Assembly (NCBI GenBank): GCA_014871385.1
Contig: CM026422.1
Coordinates: 19,148,096 to 19,212,095 of the forward strand
Length of the DNA stretch: 64,000 bases
Origin: Ceratodon purpureus
Taxonomy: Eukaryota; Streptophyta; Bryopsida; Pseudoditrichales; Ditrichaceae
Reading direction: 5' to 3'
The translations under genes were made by a program, and so were the position numbers. Numbering within the stretch: the first letter of the stretch is position 1; every line of letters begins with the position of its first letter. Shown here piece by piece: positions 36,215 through 47,235 of this stretch. Under the pieces are notes generated by a model. It had not been told where the DNA came from, searched no databases, and was given only the letters and a program-made list of their open reading frames with translations.

Positions 36215-37779
36215 TGACTACGAACGACCTTCTAAACCAGCTTTGACTTACGTCGTCACTATAAAAATTATCAAAAAAAATTCTTGGCTTAAATGATAGC
36301 CTTGCAATAATGAAAACTGCAAAATAATTTATCAAAAAAAAAAAAAAAAAAAAAGGTCCAGAACAATATCCCTTGCACTCAAATTCTTGCCTTATCTATA
36401 AAACACCTTTGATCAGGTCAGGTCAATTGTTGATCAAAATCTCAATCCAAGCATTATCTAGAAGATCCAACCATAGGATCTCAAAGTTAACTTGACGTTT
36501 AAGTTACTTGAAAAATTTGAATTATTGATTCTTCTTCATTTGTGAGATAGTGATAGACAAAGTTTGCTGAATTTTATTCCTGAAGAAACCAAAGAACTAA
36601 TTTTGGGTTTTGAGGATCTTTAGGGGTTAAATGTAAATGCTTTTGTTGGGTGTAGGCTTTTGTTATTTTTTGATTGGAGTGGGAATGCAAGCCAAGCATT
36701 GCGGTTGTTGTCGTGGTAATCGTGGCAACGTTTCTAATGACCAGTGGTGCCTTTACAAAATGCTTGTAATAATGGCGGTGGTTTTGGCACCAAAACTAAG
36801 ACTTGTAAAGGGTGAAAAAGTTCAAACTTTCTAAAAGTAGAAGATGCTTCAATGATTTGCATACTCGCACCACACAACAATAAAAAATAATTCTATTTAA
36901 ACTTAATGTTATTGTTTGAATACGAGTTGGACAATATCTTTGGGACGGAGGGACTAATAGACTTGTTGTAGGTCATGTGGACCGAAACTTGACTCACAGA
37001 TTGAGAGATCGAAACATATTAGTGTGAAAAATAGGCTACAAAATTCCATCATTTTCACTTTGAAGTGAAAATGTACTACCAACATGAAATTTGTAACCAA
37101 AAATTACAAATTATCTTCATTTCAAAAGCACTTTTGTATCAAAAAAATTCATCAAAAAAATATCTTGGCTCAAATAGTAGCCTTCCAATGGTGAAAACTG
37201 CTCCATTCAAAGGAAAAATGGTTTTGCACTCAAAGCCATGCCCTATTTCAATACATCTTTGATTAGGTTAATGATTCTACCACTAAAACTAGAATTTTAC
37301 TGGAATCCATACCAAAAAATAAAGTTAAAATCTAACGGTGGATGAAGGAGATCTAGATCCTCAAAGAACATCCATTTTTTCACTTTAATCATTGTAGAAA
37401 CATCATGGCAAATCCAATATCAAAGTTATTTGGATAAAAAAAAATTGCAGCTAGAAAGTTGTTAGGATGCATCTTAAGATTATAATCATGTACAAAAAAT
37501 TCATAAAAAACTATTTTTGATTCTACATAATTAGATTGCACTGGTAAAACATGCCCCATGTTGGAATTCCAAAAACTAAAGCTTACTGCACTAAAATGCT
37601 TGCCATTTATTCATACTTCATTTAATGAATTTGGAATTTTTCCTACACAGATAAGACCTGATTTGGGACTCAACCTAAGTGATTTCGTCCAAAAAGAAGC
37701 CTAGATGAAGAGGTTATGGCTCTTCAAAGTTTCTGCCCTTCATCCAAAATGTCGTTTTTTTGACATCAAGGACGTTTAG
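36215..37779. other. Diverged interspersed repeats
   Basis: Bases 36255-36420 and 37140-37270 are diverged direct copies (both contain cttggct, aaatgatagcc or aaatagtagcc, gaaaactgc, and a later ctttgat). An A run lies at 36332-36352. No gene. Confidence 0.5.
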
Positions 37780-38970
37780 GGGTTAAAGTCCAAATCGGGT
37801 AGCTTGAATTTTTATTTATTTTTAATTTTTTAATTTTTTTTTGAAATACATTCATTACTAAATCACCACTCAGATTTCAAAGTGCCTCAAGTTAATGTTT
37901 GTCAATTTTATAAGGGAAACCTCCAAAAATTTCAAAAATAATCTTCACAATGCCTTAAAAACCTTAGTAGATAAACTTTAAATGTTATGATATCTAAAAT
38001 GGTAAACATCCAACGGTCAGATTTTAGATCGGTAACTAAACAAAGTCTTAGATACAAGATCTTACGGTTGCAAGTTGAAAAATTTGTATACTTAGAATTG
38101 TACAAAAATGTTCCAAATTTATATGAATCAAACGAGAAGTTTTGAAGGTAAGGAGAAAGATCAAAACTTACCAAACAATGGAGAATGTATCAAAAGAGAG
38201 TTTGATCTTGTTCTTAAGATAATATCATTGTCCATGTGAGTGAAATACGACATAGTATGTTTCATAGTATTCATTGTATTTTAGGATATTTGATGTATTT
38301 TGAGTTGTATATATATTAAGTGTTCCATGAATTGTATTATTCCAAATTTTGATCAAATTGTTAGAAACGTTTCGAATAAGATTAGGTATATTCGTTCAAA
38401 TAACCTCAAAGATCAATTTGCAATGGATTTGATGTAAATTGAGGGAAAGAACGAGAATCGACCCAATCTCGGCCTCCTTGGCGTTGAAGGGTTAGCCCCT
38501 AACTTTTCTCAAAACCCAAAAGGGGTTTTTGCATTTTTGGGCAGCCTAGATGAAGGAGTTAGAAGTAATATTATTGTATGAGATTTTTACGCATTGATCA
38601 TTTTACCATAATGTGTATGTGGTAAAACTTGCAAAGCCAAATTCCAAATTTTAAACCTTCATTTAGAAATTTTGGGCTTAAAGTCCAAATCGGGTAGCTT
38701 GAATTTTTTATTTTTTTTATAGTTTTATTTTTATTTTTTTAAATACATTCATTACTAAATCATCACTCAGATTTCAAAGTGCCTCAAGTTAAAGTTTATC
38801 AATTTTACAAAGGAAACCTCCAAAATTTTCAATAATAATCTTCACAATGCCTTAAAAAACTTGAAAGATAAACTTTGGATGTTATGACATCTAAAATGAT
38901 AAACATCCAACGGTTAGATTTTGGATTGGTAACTAAACAAAGTCTTAGGTACAAGATCTTACGGTTGGAA
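37780..38970. repeat. Pair of ~290-bp direct repeats
   Basis: Copy A at about 37783-38075 and copy B at about 38678-38970 begin with aaagtccaaatcgggtagct and end with acaagatcttacggttg. They differ by scattered substitutions and small indels, roughly one base in ten. No coding sequence. Confidence 0.85.
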
Positions 38971-39923
38971 GTTGAAGTAAAATAAAAATAAAATCGGTTC
39001 ATGTCCTTGGGATTGCATAGATATAGAGAATCGTAGTTTTAAGGTTTCAAGCTCCCAAAAAACACCAAAGAAACTTCGTGGTTAACCAAGCAAAAACTGC
39101 ATTGACTATATTTCAAAAGTGGAATAAAAAATTTGAGGTCAAAAGTATAAGAGACACAAAAATTTCAAAGAATCACCATCTTGAAGAATATCTCATAATT
39201 TCAAAGTCATCCAACAAATTTTATTCAAATTTTTTAAAAATTTAGTGATCAAATTTAGAAAGATTTATAAATTTTAGCTTTCAAATTTTATGATTAAATA
39301 TTGGTGACAACATGAATGAACCATATCGGATGGAATCCAAAATTTAAAATCTAGAAGAAGTTTACATTTGTATACCAATTCCACTTGAGATATTCTTCTA
39401 ATTAGTAGTCAATCATTTTTTCTTTCAAATTGTCAATTCTAGGCACACCCTTTTATGCTAAGGGGTTGGAGTATGGGGTACGTTAATGTACCCCCATCTT
39501 CTTCATGTATATACCTTATATAGAGTGTTGAACATTGTACATGTTCCACACTCCAAGCACTTACATCTCCTCTATGGAGAGATTTGGGTTCCCCACCACC
39601 TCCACTTATGAGGTCGATGGGGTTAATTAACGTATCCCTTAAAGTAGGATGTCCCAAGAGCATGACCTCTGACAATTATGACATAGAGACTATAGTTGAG
39701 ATTCAAAGCCACCAATTTCAATTCAAGTAGACCAATGACACACCAAGCATTAAGAGAAATAGTTGGTGATTTTGGGCATCATTGTGAGTAAAATTGGTAC
39801 CACATGATGTAAACATGGGAAAACCTAGAGGTTTGATTTTGGTCACATGTTCTTTTCACTATCATTGGAATTTTGTAGAAAATTAATAAACGCCAATTAG
39901 ATGTTGAAATTTTCAGGATGCCT
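38971..39923. other. AT-rich intergenic
   Basis: A GC-richer patch at 39440-39680 has a 78-codon minus-strand frame without family likeness. Otherwise nothing recognised. Confidence 0.45.
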
Positions 39924-39933
39924 CATCAGAACC

Positions 39934-39976
<43 letters not shown>

Positions 39977-40010
39977 TGGAAGCAAAATTCATTGCATCAG
40001 AACCTACTTT
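39924..40010 (-). mobile_element. Extremely truncated LINE insertion with 16-bp target duplication
   Basis: catcagaacctacttt is present at 39924-39939 and 39995-40010. The 55-bp insert is a T run followed by gtggaagcaaaattcattg, i.e. only the last 20 or so bases of a LINE plus its poly-A, in minus orientation. Confidence 0.9.
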
Positions 40011-40522
40011 GAATGTGGTCATCTTAAGGTTTTCAACAATGTACAGTGGCCGCCTGAGAAGATGACTCAAATGGTGTGGAACGGGATCATTGACTATGGC
40101 CGGGTGGAGTGGAGTTCTATCAAGCTAAGGCGGAAATCTCACCCGGATCAAGCTGCTAGTGACTTCAACCGGTTTAGAGATAGGAGAGGACGTTATGGTG
40201 TGTTCGCAAAATTTGAGAATGACATCCCCAAATGGCAGCCGAAGGGTCCTGAGGCTGGTTTTGTGTTTGACATTCATTGATTTGTTTTTGTTTGGGGGTG
40301 GGTTAGTGGTCGTAGTTCTTGCTTTTGGTCCCTGGGGGGTCTGAGCTTCCACGCGGATGCGCTGTGTTGGCCGACCCCTCGGGCTGGGGAGTGAGGGGGG
40401 ATGGGGTGGGGGTTGGTAGTTTAGGTGCCCAGGCCACCTGTGGCTGGGCACTGTTCTTGGTTACTCTTTTGCAATGAAATTTACTTTCATTTGTTTCAAA
40501 AAAAAAAAGAATGTGGTCATCT
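40011..40522 (+). mobile_element. 5'-truncated LINE (L1-like) with ORF2 C-terminus and poly-A
   Basis: The target duplication gaatgtggtcatct is at 40011-40024 and 40509-40522. The 484-bp insert encodes the ORF2 C-terminus (WPPEKMTQMVWNGIIDYGRV, ending PEAGFVFDIH at 40280), a G-rich 3' untranslated region and a poly-A tail after ttgcaatgaaatttactttc. The tail matches the other three LINE scraps in the window. This copy begins exactly where the neighbouring insertion's target duplication ends. Confidence 0.9.
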
Positions 40523-41465
40523 CATTTGAATTCTGCACTGCCAAAAACAGGCAAGATTGCTTAAGTTGGTGGATTTAGGAAAGTCAACAGCATCGTGTGC
40601 ACTGTCCAAGTGAGTTGCAGCAGAACTCGTGAGTGAAGGTACGAGGAGGCTAAATTGTTTAACATTTTTTAATCCATTTTACACACGTGGTGATCAATGA
40701 TAGAGCTTATATAAGGACTGGATTTTGGAAATATCGAAAGCGCAAACACCTGACTTCCAGGAATCATGGCTTTGGATGTGCGCCCAATTGCCCAAGTGGG
40801 AAGAAATGAGAAGTCTGCTGCAATGTCCGGGAAGCTTTTTGAGCCTGCCATCCATATCCTCTATATCCTCTATTTTTCAGAAACAGCCGGTTTTTTTAAG
40901 ATTACAACCCGTATTTCCAAGTGAGATTCGTCACGTGGGGCGTGCATTTACAGTTACTGAATGATCAGGGGAGAAGAAGAAAACAACAACAAAACCATGC
41001 ACAAAGTAACTCCCTCAGGAAAACTCTAATACGATGACAATGTTTATGGACAACAATTTATCTCAAGTGCGTCGGAATGCATTCGGTTAACGAGAACAGG
41101 TGGAATGCAGGAGCGTAGGTATTATACGGTTGAAGCACATAAAATGCGTCCAGCTCCAGACTAGTGTCCAGCTCTAGGAACGGTGTTCATTTTACTTCAT
41201 ACTTCTAGAGGAGTCATAGACCACGAATCCCAGGTTAATGAACCACTCGTACGGTTTCCCTGTGTGATTCCCCTGTGAGTGTCACTTTCACCTCTGAGCT
41301 TCAGAACTCGACACATGTTAAAACTTTCCTTCTACAAGCTGCAGGAGACTAAGCTTAAGCTGGTGATTTTGTACACATGTCAAAACTTGAACTCACAGGG
41401 AAAAGTGGCACTTACAGAAGAATCAACACAGGGGAACGACATGAGCTTCCTGTGGGGGCTTGTAC
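40523..41465. other. Intergenic upstream of the propeller-protein gene
   Basis: No gene. Short frames only. Confidence 0.45.
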
Positions 41466-41917
41466 CTATAAATATGTGACGATCCGAAGTTCATTGCACC
41501 AATTCTCAGACTCTTGATCAAGCTGCACACTCCTGAAGTGGGTGAGTAGTCGCAATGCCTGCATTGTCAGCTCCTTCAGCTCTTGTATGACATGCCATTT
41601 GCTTGTTTGATCCTAATCTGATGATGTCGCACAGCTCAGCTTACTGATCGGTGCATGATATGATGTTTCAATGTTGTAATGGCTAGGATAATTTTATGCT
41701 CATTCCAATCTAGGAACTCCATCTTCCTGTCTGAGCTTCAATATGATGTTGTCTTGCATGCTCGCTATATCGTGACGTGCTGGGTTTAACTCTTCATGTG
41801 AGCGTTTGTTCTGATGTCGTTTTTATCTTTCATGCAGTCTCCTGCGCTCGAGGCGATCATCTCCATCAACCCATCGCCCAGCTATCACCGAGTTCCCCGG
41901 GCCAACATCCTCACGAC
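41466..41917 (+). promoter_or_regulatory. TATA box, 5' leader and leader intron
   Basis: ctataaatat at 41466-41475 is a good TATA box. The leader exon ends at 41541 before gtgagt, the leader intron ends at catgcag (41837), and translation begins at 41918 in the next exon. This layout is inferred from splice signals. Confidence 0.6.
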
Positions 41918-42754
41918 ATGGCATTATATCAACGAAGAGTCCTTGCAACAGGCACCGTTTTCGACCCAGAGGAAAACGGAGTCTGGACCTTTGCCGACAT
42001 CAACGGCGACGGTTCGCAAGATCTTGTCTACATCAAGACCAGAAACACCGGCCCTGGCCGCAGGGTCGAAGTCCACGCTGCCAAGTCTTACGAGTCCCGT
42101 TTCCAGGAATACTTCTTCGGTCAGATAACCGTCTTCGGCGTCGAGAACAATGGCACGTGGCTGATGCAAGACTATACCGGTGATGGCAAGGCCGACTTGG
42201 TTTACATCAAGACACGCAACACTGGCACCAACATGGTCGAGGTGCATGTCGCCGATGCTGCTTCAAGATATCAGAGCTATGTACTGCAAACCGGCACTTG
42301 CTTCAACTGTGAAGACAATGGCGCCTGGACTATGTCGAGCAAGGGCGACCTAGTCTTCATCAAGACACGAAACACTGGCTCAGGCAAGATTGAGTATCAC
42401 GTCGCCAGCAAATCTTCTAACTACCAACAATTCACCCAGCATGTTGCAACCGACTTTGCCGCCGAAGAGAATGGAACCTGGCGCTTGGCACCGATTTGCT
42501 CAGGAGACTTCGCGGATCTGTACTACATCAAGACCAGAAACACCGGTACCGGCATGGTGGAGGTGCATGCAGTCTCGGCAGCCTCAGGATGGAAAAGCCG
42601 CATCATCGCCACTGGCACCTCCTTCAACTTAGAGGAGAATGGACAGTGGCTCATGGCTCACCTCACTCGTCAAACCCAGCCCGATCTGGTGTACATCAAG
42701 ACGAGGAACTGCGGATCCGATAAGATTGAGGTTCATGTCACTCCTAGAAATTGA
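41918..42754 (+). CDS. FG-GAP/VCBS-like beta-propeller repeat protein
   Basis: An intronless coding exon of 278 residues starts MALYQRRVLATGTVFDPEEN. It consists of five repeats of about 50 residues, each with the pattern ENGxW...GDGxxDLVYIKTRNTG...VEVH. The repeats begin at about residues 9, 63, 116, 164 and 218. The D-x-D/N-x-D-G loops of the first two repeats (DINGDGSQD, DYTGDGKAD) look calcium-binding; in the third to fifth they are degenerate. Similar repeat proteins are known from fungi and mosses and resemble lectin-type propellers. No signal peptide from this start. The possible longer frame upstream (from 41777) lies in the leader intron and is rejected. Function unknown; sugar binding is only a possibility. 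Confidence 0.85.
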   Translation: MALYQRRVLATGTVFDPEENGVWTFADINGDGSQDLVYIKTRNTGPGRRVEVHAAKSYESRFQEYFFGQITVFGVENNGTWLMQDYTGDGKADLVYIKTRNTGTNMVEVHVADAASRYQSYVLQTGTCFNCEDNGAWTMSSKGDLVFIKTRNTGSGKIEYHVASKSSNYQQFTQHVATDFAAEENGTWRLAPICSGDFADLYYIKTRNTGTGMVEVHAVSAASGWKSRIIATGTSFNLEENGQWLMAHLTRQTQPDLVYIKTRNCGSDKIEVHVTPRN

Positions 42755-44110
42755 CCCTTGTAGCAACGTTTCATAGAACAACAATGTAACCAGGCTGTGA
42801 GGAAGAGTGCTGGAATATCTGATATAGAGTGACGTGTTGACAGTCGAGCTGGAAATCTGGTGAAGAATATAAGTTTAAATATGGAGGCTAAACGAGCTTT
42901 TTGTGCAGAGGTCATTTTAAATGATTTCTTGCAGATGAAAGAAGGTGCCTGTGTCGTGGCTAGCCGACTAACCAGATTTTATGAATTATATGGTCCAACC
43001 AATTGTAAGGATGGTCCTTTATCATATGGTATAAAGTTGCAATATTAGCAAGGATGTAATAGAGTCATTGTCTGCAATGTGTCATCTATTTCCTGTCTGC
43101 CTATGTTTTCTTCCCAATGAAAACAGAGGCAGCAGTGGTCTGTTTTGACCCAAGTTCCAAGTTCTGCAACGGATTGTGCTGGAGGCGTGCTGGAGGCGTC
43201 CTTGGCTTGGCTGCCAAGTGCACTCGGGTATGCAAACTGAGGGACCCAGTTTGTTATATTTTTTTGCACTCAGAGCTTTGTGGTTCAGGAGATTTACCAT
43301 GTGAATGTTGCTAGCTTGGGTTCTCTGATGTATGATATCGACAGACGAGTAGAGTGTTTGTGATGGATCAGGTGTTGCAGGGTGACTGGGAATCGCACTA
43401 AGAGATGGATCCTGATGACACTAGGATCGAGTGAGTTTGTTTTTCTACAGTAAGCTTTCAGCAAATCAGGAGATTTGTGTTTGAATGTTGCTAGCTAGCT
43501 AGGGTTTAATTTTCTGATCTGTACCGACAGACAGCAGAGGTCAGGGTGATACAATATTTTTGTCTTTGTCCTTCCGAGAGCAATTACTTACTTCTTTGCT
43601 TGACTGGGAGAGAGTGGATGTTCACGAGCAAGTGGTTCTCGTAGCCGGTATACGAAGACCGGTGTTTCATGAGTTTGTAAAACTTTGAAGTAGTCTATAA
43701 CTCTGTTGCAAGGATGTCGCACTTTTTAGAACTTACATATGTTGCGAGTGTGAAATTGAGTCAAAGCTCCGCAGTTCGTATCCTTCACTCAAACCTCTCA
43801 ACTACTATGTCGCTCCAAAATGTCGTGCATTCTAGCAGCTGAAATAGCAGACTTGTGTTAAATGTGAAAGTAGCTTTTTAATTTATTTTTTATCGTTGTG
43901 TGCATTCTGCCCTTGTTGTCTGAACATAATCCAAGCCTGCTCATTATACCCCGTGCAGAACCGTTGTTAATCTTCAATAATCAACACTGTACTGGCCACA
44001 ACAAGCAGACGTATTAAGGTGGAACCCAACAAACTAGGCCGGGCGTCAGAGTGTAAGCCTCGAAGTTCACCATCACTGGGGTGCATTCTGACCTAATTCT
44101 GGACAAGAAG
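42755..44110. other. Intergenic
   Basis: 3' flank of the propeller gene, then unannotated DNA. There is a near-duplicated phrase around gctagc near 43310 and 43490 (aatgttgctagct). No gene. Confidence 0.45.
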
Positions 44111-45014
44111 ATGGAGCAGAATGCTGCGTCGGAGCCAGACCTCGAGTTAGGCCAAGAGAACGTCGTCTTCAAGAGTGATCCAAAATCTGAGCATGGACAT
44201 GGATGGGAGGATCCATATCCCTTAACCGAGCCACTCTTACCAGTGGTGCAACCGGATCACTCTCATGTTCTTAAGCAAACAGGCCCTCCTTTCAGAAGCA
44301 TAGACGGCACCATTCGCAACCTACCTCGGAACCTTGCAGAAAGGATGGGCGTGGACAAGGACCAGATGGAGAAGCTCAAGCGTGGCAAACCTGCACATGT
44401 GCTCGAATACATGGGTGAACTGGATCGGATGTTGGGCAACATCTGTTTGCATCAAGAACAGGCAAACACGCACCACCAAATTGGGAGCAACATGACCCGC
44501 GGAATGATGCTGATGACCGTATTAAACTTGCTGTTCAATGGTGTCTTGTGCTATATGGATGTCTTTCATGGCTATCCAACCAAGCCTATGATACATATGA
44601 ATGTAGTGTGGACTGTCCTTGAGCTTTTAGTCAGGATGTGGGAGCGCTATGCGCATAGTAAACGAGCACCAGGTGCATTTTGTTTCAAGTTCGATTACGA
44701 GGTATGATTTCTATTTGTTGTTTCTGTACCAGTTCCAAGATTTTGTTCATAATTCTCTACTCACGGCAGCTGAGAATGTGTGCAGATCTGATCACTCTGT
44801 CGGCGAGCACTTTGTACTGTATGAACTAAGTTGCGACGTGTGAATGCTGAAATTGTCTTCGAGTCTAATTGACACTATTTTGGTAACCCTTTTGCAGAAT
44901 TTACCCGCACTGAAAGAGCTGGTCGGTGAGCAGAAATGGAAGGACATGCAAGAGTGCTCGGACCATATCCGCGTTCTGAGAGATCTGAATGACATAGTAT
45001 ATATAACTTACTAA
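44111..45014 (+). CDS. Unrecognised two-exon protein with a hydrophobic segment
   Basis: Exons 44111-44701 and 44898-45014 join in phase (TACGAG/gtatga, tttgcag/AATTTA) for about 235 residues starting MEQNAASEPDLELGQENVVF. The first 80 residues are acidic and proline-rich. A basic segment follows (VDKDQMEKLKRGK), then a probable membrane helix (MMLMTVLNLLFNGVLCYMDV) and an amphipathic tail. The C-terminal exon reads NLPALKELVGEQKWKDMQEC. I recognise no domain. The good splice sites and even codon use support a real gene; it may be a moss-specific membrane-associated protein. Confidence 0.65.
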
Positions 45015-45605
45015 GTTATTCTGTACATTCAAAGGCAGCTTTCCACATTCGAAAGATCACTTCAACATGTACAACCAATCTTAGCATAATGGTGCTGCCG
45101 GCAAACTCCATACAGACAATGGTAACATAAATGTCTGTGTATGGAGTGAATATACGCGTATGACGCGGTAAAAGGTTCCTACAGCCGGCCGACATGTTTC
45201 TGCCTTGCCTAAACCATCACGCTTGCTTGTGTAAGACACGTCCAGAGATCATTATATTTTGTGACAATTCAGTGCTATTCTGACATCCTCTTAGTGCCCC
45301 CCATGACATATAAAATTCAGCATCTAGATTTAATTACTCCAATTCAACATCTGGTTCTTCTTCATGTCGAGTTGCTTTCAGTGATCAGGTTTTGGACTTT
45401 GGTCATTCCTGTGTGTCTCTTGAGGAAGTTGTTACGATTTGGTATCGAGTTTTCTAGATTTGGTCAGAATGGACGTTGCTAGTCTGGTTGAGCTGTGTGT
45501 ACGAGGCAGCTTGCTCAGCAGCGTACTGCGTTCTTCGACAGCTGCTTCTCGATGTGATTGTTACGACAGTGAGTATGACAGAAGGGGAGTTAGAGAAGAT
45601 GGGCG
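45015..45605. other. Intergenic
   Basis: A small imperfect hairpin (actccatacagaca against tgtctgtgtatggagt) lies at about 45105-45150. Nothing else recognised. Confidence 0.4.
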
Positions 45606-46797
45606 GGTATGCGACTGCGGGGATCGTGTGGTCTGAGCTGCCTAAGGATGTTCAACTCAAGGTGTGCCAAATGCGATGTGTGCGCAGGGAATGGCGCGAT
45701 GTCATTCATCACCGTGATTTCCGTGGCATGTACGATGTGACGAACAGCTCGCAGGAGCCTCACCCGGCCCGGTGATGTGCTACGCTTTGACGGGTATGGA
45801 GTACTGCTTACGATTACAAGAAAGAGAATGAATGACTTTCCTTCTGTATCTCAGAGTTGTGATCTCACGGCGTTTAATGACGTTCGATCTTTTTTAAGTA
45901 CAATCCACTACATGTTATGCTTAATTCCGTAGGCGGATTTCTGTGCTTACACCGCTGGAATGAACCTCAACCGAGACAGTATCTAGGTATGGTGTGAGTT
46001 CCAGCTGGACGCTGTAGAATCCTTTTCGAAATAGGTGGAAGAAACTTCTTCCCTGCAAGTATAAAGTTAGCGGCGAAGAGCCTTCCTTCGTGCATACTTT
46101 TGTCTCAGATGTACAAACCAAGGCATATAAGTTCTTGATGGCTCATGAAGACCCGATCGACCACTGTTTCGAAGTTCGATGCCGATGCCGAGCTAAAACT
46201 GGTGACCGAGATTTATGATTCTAGGACAGGGATGTGGATTGATGGAGGTAAGTCTGGGGAATCCAGATTCACCTATAATAATGGGAAGCGTCGACCTTTC
46301 GTCAGTGGGGTGCTTTGCAACGGTGCGATCTACTTTGAAATCGAACGTGTCGATTGGCTGAATCTGTCAACCTGGTCAAGAGTACTCTTGTCTTTCAACT
46401 TCAAGAACGATGAATGGCAGAAGAGACGATCGACTATCATCCTCTGCTCTTTGAGTGGGACGGTCGCCTGATAGCACACGAGGTCGAGTACTACGACACA
46501 ATGTTTGACATCGAGTAGGACCCTATGAGGAGAATGTGGAAGGACACTGGCATGGAGATTCCGTGGAAGATCTTCAAGAAGATTGCATGTGACGTCGAAA
46601 TAGTTGCGAGCGGAAACCATCTCGCAGTTGCTGGTTACATAAACAAGTTCCTGATTTCAGAATTGCGGTGTACAGTACAGTACAAGAGAGCAGACAATCA
46701 TTGGAGGATGCCTCCCGCCGACCATGGCCACCCCTCAAATGTAAATATCCAGCACATTCAAGGCGACCTATATGTGAGCATTAGTGACATGCATTGA
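45606..46797 (+). pseudogene. F-box/kelch-type protein gene, decayed
   Basis: Coding blocks in order: an F-box start and end (SELPKDVQLKV, then RCVRREWRDVIHHRDF, with the middle missing), GGFLCLHRWNEPQPRQYLG, NPFRNRWKKLLPCKYKV, DAELKLVTEIYDSRTGMW, GVLCNGAIYFEIERVDWLNL, FEWDGRLIAHEVEYY and EIVASGNHLAVAGYINKF. This order is that of plant F-box proteins that recruit substrates to SCF ubiquitin ligases. Successive blocks sit in different frames, and stops occur after LGMV and after MFDIE. There are at least four disruptions plus the shortened F-box, so it is not functional. Confidence 0.8.
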
Positions 46798-47044
46798 GGT
46801 GGGGTCCCGAATGCAGCAGTCTACCCGGCTAGAAGCATTCAGAAGATCAGTGGTTTTAGCGGAACGAATGGTAGCGAGCCAGTTCTCGATTGAAGTGAAA
46901 TTTGTACAGAACTGTAGCAGTTTGACCTTATGAGTGGGTTGTACCTTTTCGATTTTTACATACCGCACATATTCCGACTCGCGACAAACAAAACCTTGCT
47001 TGCTCAACCACATGAACTGCAATATTCCTACCTTACAAACTAGC

Positions 47045-47235
47045 AATCTGTGGCGTTCTTTGTATCATAACTTCCGGTGGGACACAAGGAAAGATGGAAC
47101 GATTCCAGACCAACTTAGTAGAGAGCAAATTATACCATTTTCACAATTAACAAAGAATGGCCGGCGCGCTACGTCGCATACTTTATTCTTGCACGAAGGA
47201 AGCTCCTTCCATCTGTTTTCAAAATGATGCCACAC
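47045..47235 (-). pseudogene. Second F-box/kelch fragment, opposite strand
   Basis: The minus strand reads FENRWKELPSCKNKVCDVAR, then RPFFVNCENGIICSLLSW and SGIVPSFLVSHRKL before a stop. FENRWKELPSCKNKV matches FRNRWKKLLPCKYKV of the plus-strand remnant about 1 kb to the left. It is a fragment of a duplicated copy in inverted orientation. Confidence 0.7.

Noticed and set aside
39430-39680. Possible solo LTR
   Set aside because: Begins with a TGTTG-like phrase but no matching end, target duplication or second copy was seen.
41777-41917. N-terminal extension of the propeller protein with a signal-like stretch
   Set aside because: It lies in a probable leader intron; the acceptor catgcag at 41837 falls inside it and the repeat unit starts right after the ATG at 41918.
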